Source: Desulfobulbaceae bacterium | GTDB lineage: Bacteria > Desulfobacterota > Desulfobulbia > Desulfobulbales > Desulfurivibrionaceae | Length of the DNA: 22,707 bases | Assembly: GCA_003557565.1 (NCBI GenBank) | Contig: PWOG01000310.1 | Location: 1-22,707 of the forward strand | Direction: 5' to 3' | In this document: piece after piece, positions 22,004 to 22,707 of the stretch | Layout: the number at the start of each line of letters is the position of its first letter | Numbering within the stretch: position 1 is the stretch's first letter | Position numbers and translations under genes: made by a program | Notes under the pieces: generated by a model | Seen by the model: the letters and a program-made list of their open reading frames with translations, nothing else | Database searches by the model: none | What the model was told of the DNA's origin: nothing

Positions 22004-22707
22004 ATGAATAAAGCAGCACATCTGCCCCCCATTCCCCAACCCATCACCCATGGGGACTGTTTTAAGAGTTATACCTACGATCAGGACAAAGCCTGCTCCC
22101 CCGAGGAAACCGTCAGCAGGCTCAAACAGAAGCTGGCCGAAGTCAAGCTTGATATCCTCAACGATGTGCGCCGCGTGGACACCGGCCGGCTGGACATCCC
22201 GGTCTACTTCAGCGTATGCGGCCGGGAGGCCTTCGAGGTCATCCGCAACAAAAAGCAGCTGGGCAAGGGCTGCACCCCCGCCCAGTCCCAGGCCAGCGCC
22301 TGCATGGAACTGATCGAGCGCTTCAGCTTCTTCGACTTCAATCAAAAACCGGCCAATTTCATCCGGACCACTTACGCCCAGCTCAAAGCCGAGGGCTATC
22401 CCCTGCTGCCGCTGAGCTATCTGCTTCAGTCGGTACACGATGAAGTCACCTCCGAGGAAACCCTGGCCGAACTGATCGCCGATATTCCCATCCGCTGGAC
22501 CTGGGCCACCAATCTCAACCGGGGCGAGGTTATCCTGATCCCCTATTCCTGGTTCTATGCCATCAATGAGTTCAATGGCCCTTCCGCCGGGAACTCTTAT
22601 GAAGAGGCGATTCTGCAGGGGCTCTGCGAGGTCGTGGAGCGCCACGTCAGCGCCGTGGTCACCCGCCGGCGGATCAAAGCCCCGCGGATTGATCCCGAGT
22701 CCATCAC
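22004..22707 (+). CDS. YcaO-domain protein, truncated by the window end
   Basis: The frame starts at ATG 22004, with AGAGGA about 5 bases upstream, and stays open to the last base, giving 234 residues. YcaO enzymes use ATP to activate an amide backbone, as in thiazole/oxazole peptide synthesis, thioamide formation on methyl-CoM reductase, or accessory roles in RimO methylthiolation. The ATP-binding signatures are present: GKGCTPAQSQASACMELIER (87-106) and GNSYEEAILQGLCEVVERHV (196-215). The N-terminal part is moderately long before the first motif. No precursor peptide or dehydrogenase partner is visible in the window, and the C-terminus (often proline-rich and informative) is missing. The substrate therefore cannot be assigned. 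Confidence 0.9.
   Translation, partial: MNKAAHLPPIPQPITHGDCFKSYTYDQDKACSPEETVSRLKQKLAEVKLDILNDVRRVDTGRLDIPVYFSVCGREAFEVIRNKKQLGKGCTPAQSQASACMELIERFSFFDFNQKPANFIRTTYAQLKAEGYPLLPLSYLLQSVHDEVTSEETLAELIADIPIRWTWATNLNRGEVILIPYSWFYAINEFNGPSAGNSYEEAILQGLCEVVERHVSAVVTRRRIKAPRIDPESI

Noticed and set aside
1..22707. CRISPR array, prophage or full insertion sequence
   Set aside because: No regularly spaced repeats, no integrase, transposase or phage genes, and no disrupted housekeeping gene were seen.

Overview
The window is ordinary bacterial chromosome, GC-rich in the genes and with AT-richer gaps. It most resembles a sulfate- or sulfur-metabolising Desulfobacterota (Desulfobulbaceae / Desulfurivibrio-like 'Deltaproteobacteria'). 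This placement rests on gene families and order (ispE, tRNA-Gln, prs, 50S L25, pth, carD, rluD, coaE, rho, rpmE, prfA, prmC, murA), on a DUF1844 protein beside ispE, and on a YcaO protein. It is inference; no search was run.

Layout. Positions 1-279 hold the C-terminal end of what looks like an iron-containing alcohol dehydrogenase. Its first 61 bases are an exact copy of 533-593, so the left edge may be an assembly junction. A secreted DUF3108 protein (minus) and a ZraS-like sensor histidine kinase (plus) follow. From 3.6 to 18.3 kb nearly everything lies on the minus strand, read right to left: a small unknown protein, serA, DUF1844, ispE, tRNA-Gln(TTG), prs, rplY (CTC-type L25), pth, carD, rluD, coaE, rho, rpmE, prfA, prmC, murA. 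From 18.7 kb the plus strand carries cysS, a PrcB-like lipoprotein, an LpxL/HtrB-type acyltransferase and the start of a YcaO gene that leaves the window.

Most genes are housekeeping. They cover translation (RF1 and its methylase PrmC, L31, L25, peptidyl-tRNA hydrolase, cysteinyl-tRNA synthetase, tRNA-Gln, 23S pseudouridine synthase), transcription (Rho, CarD), envelope precursors (MurA, IspE, the acyltransferase), and cofactor or amino-acid supply (CoaE, Prs, SerA). Likely sigma70 promoters are visible before rpmE, serA, cysS and the YcaO gene.

The unexpected content is between genes. At least four gaps (3.5, 6.0, 16.0 and 18.5 kb) hold related copies of a roughly 100-120 bp structured repeat. 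A fifth gap (7.75 kb) holds only the leader part of it. Two copies keep a long terminal stem through compensatory base changes. Copies at 6.0 and 7.75 kb are bracketed by exact direct repeats of 9 and 11 bp. The element edges supply the probable prmC start codon and sit on the murA and rho stop codons. I do not recognise this family. It looks like a small non-autonomous mobile element or a repeated structured RNA and is the best candidate here for something undescribed. A strong terminator immediately before prfA, facing an opposite-strand terminator, is a second point of interest.
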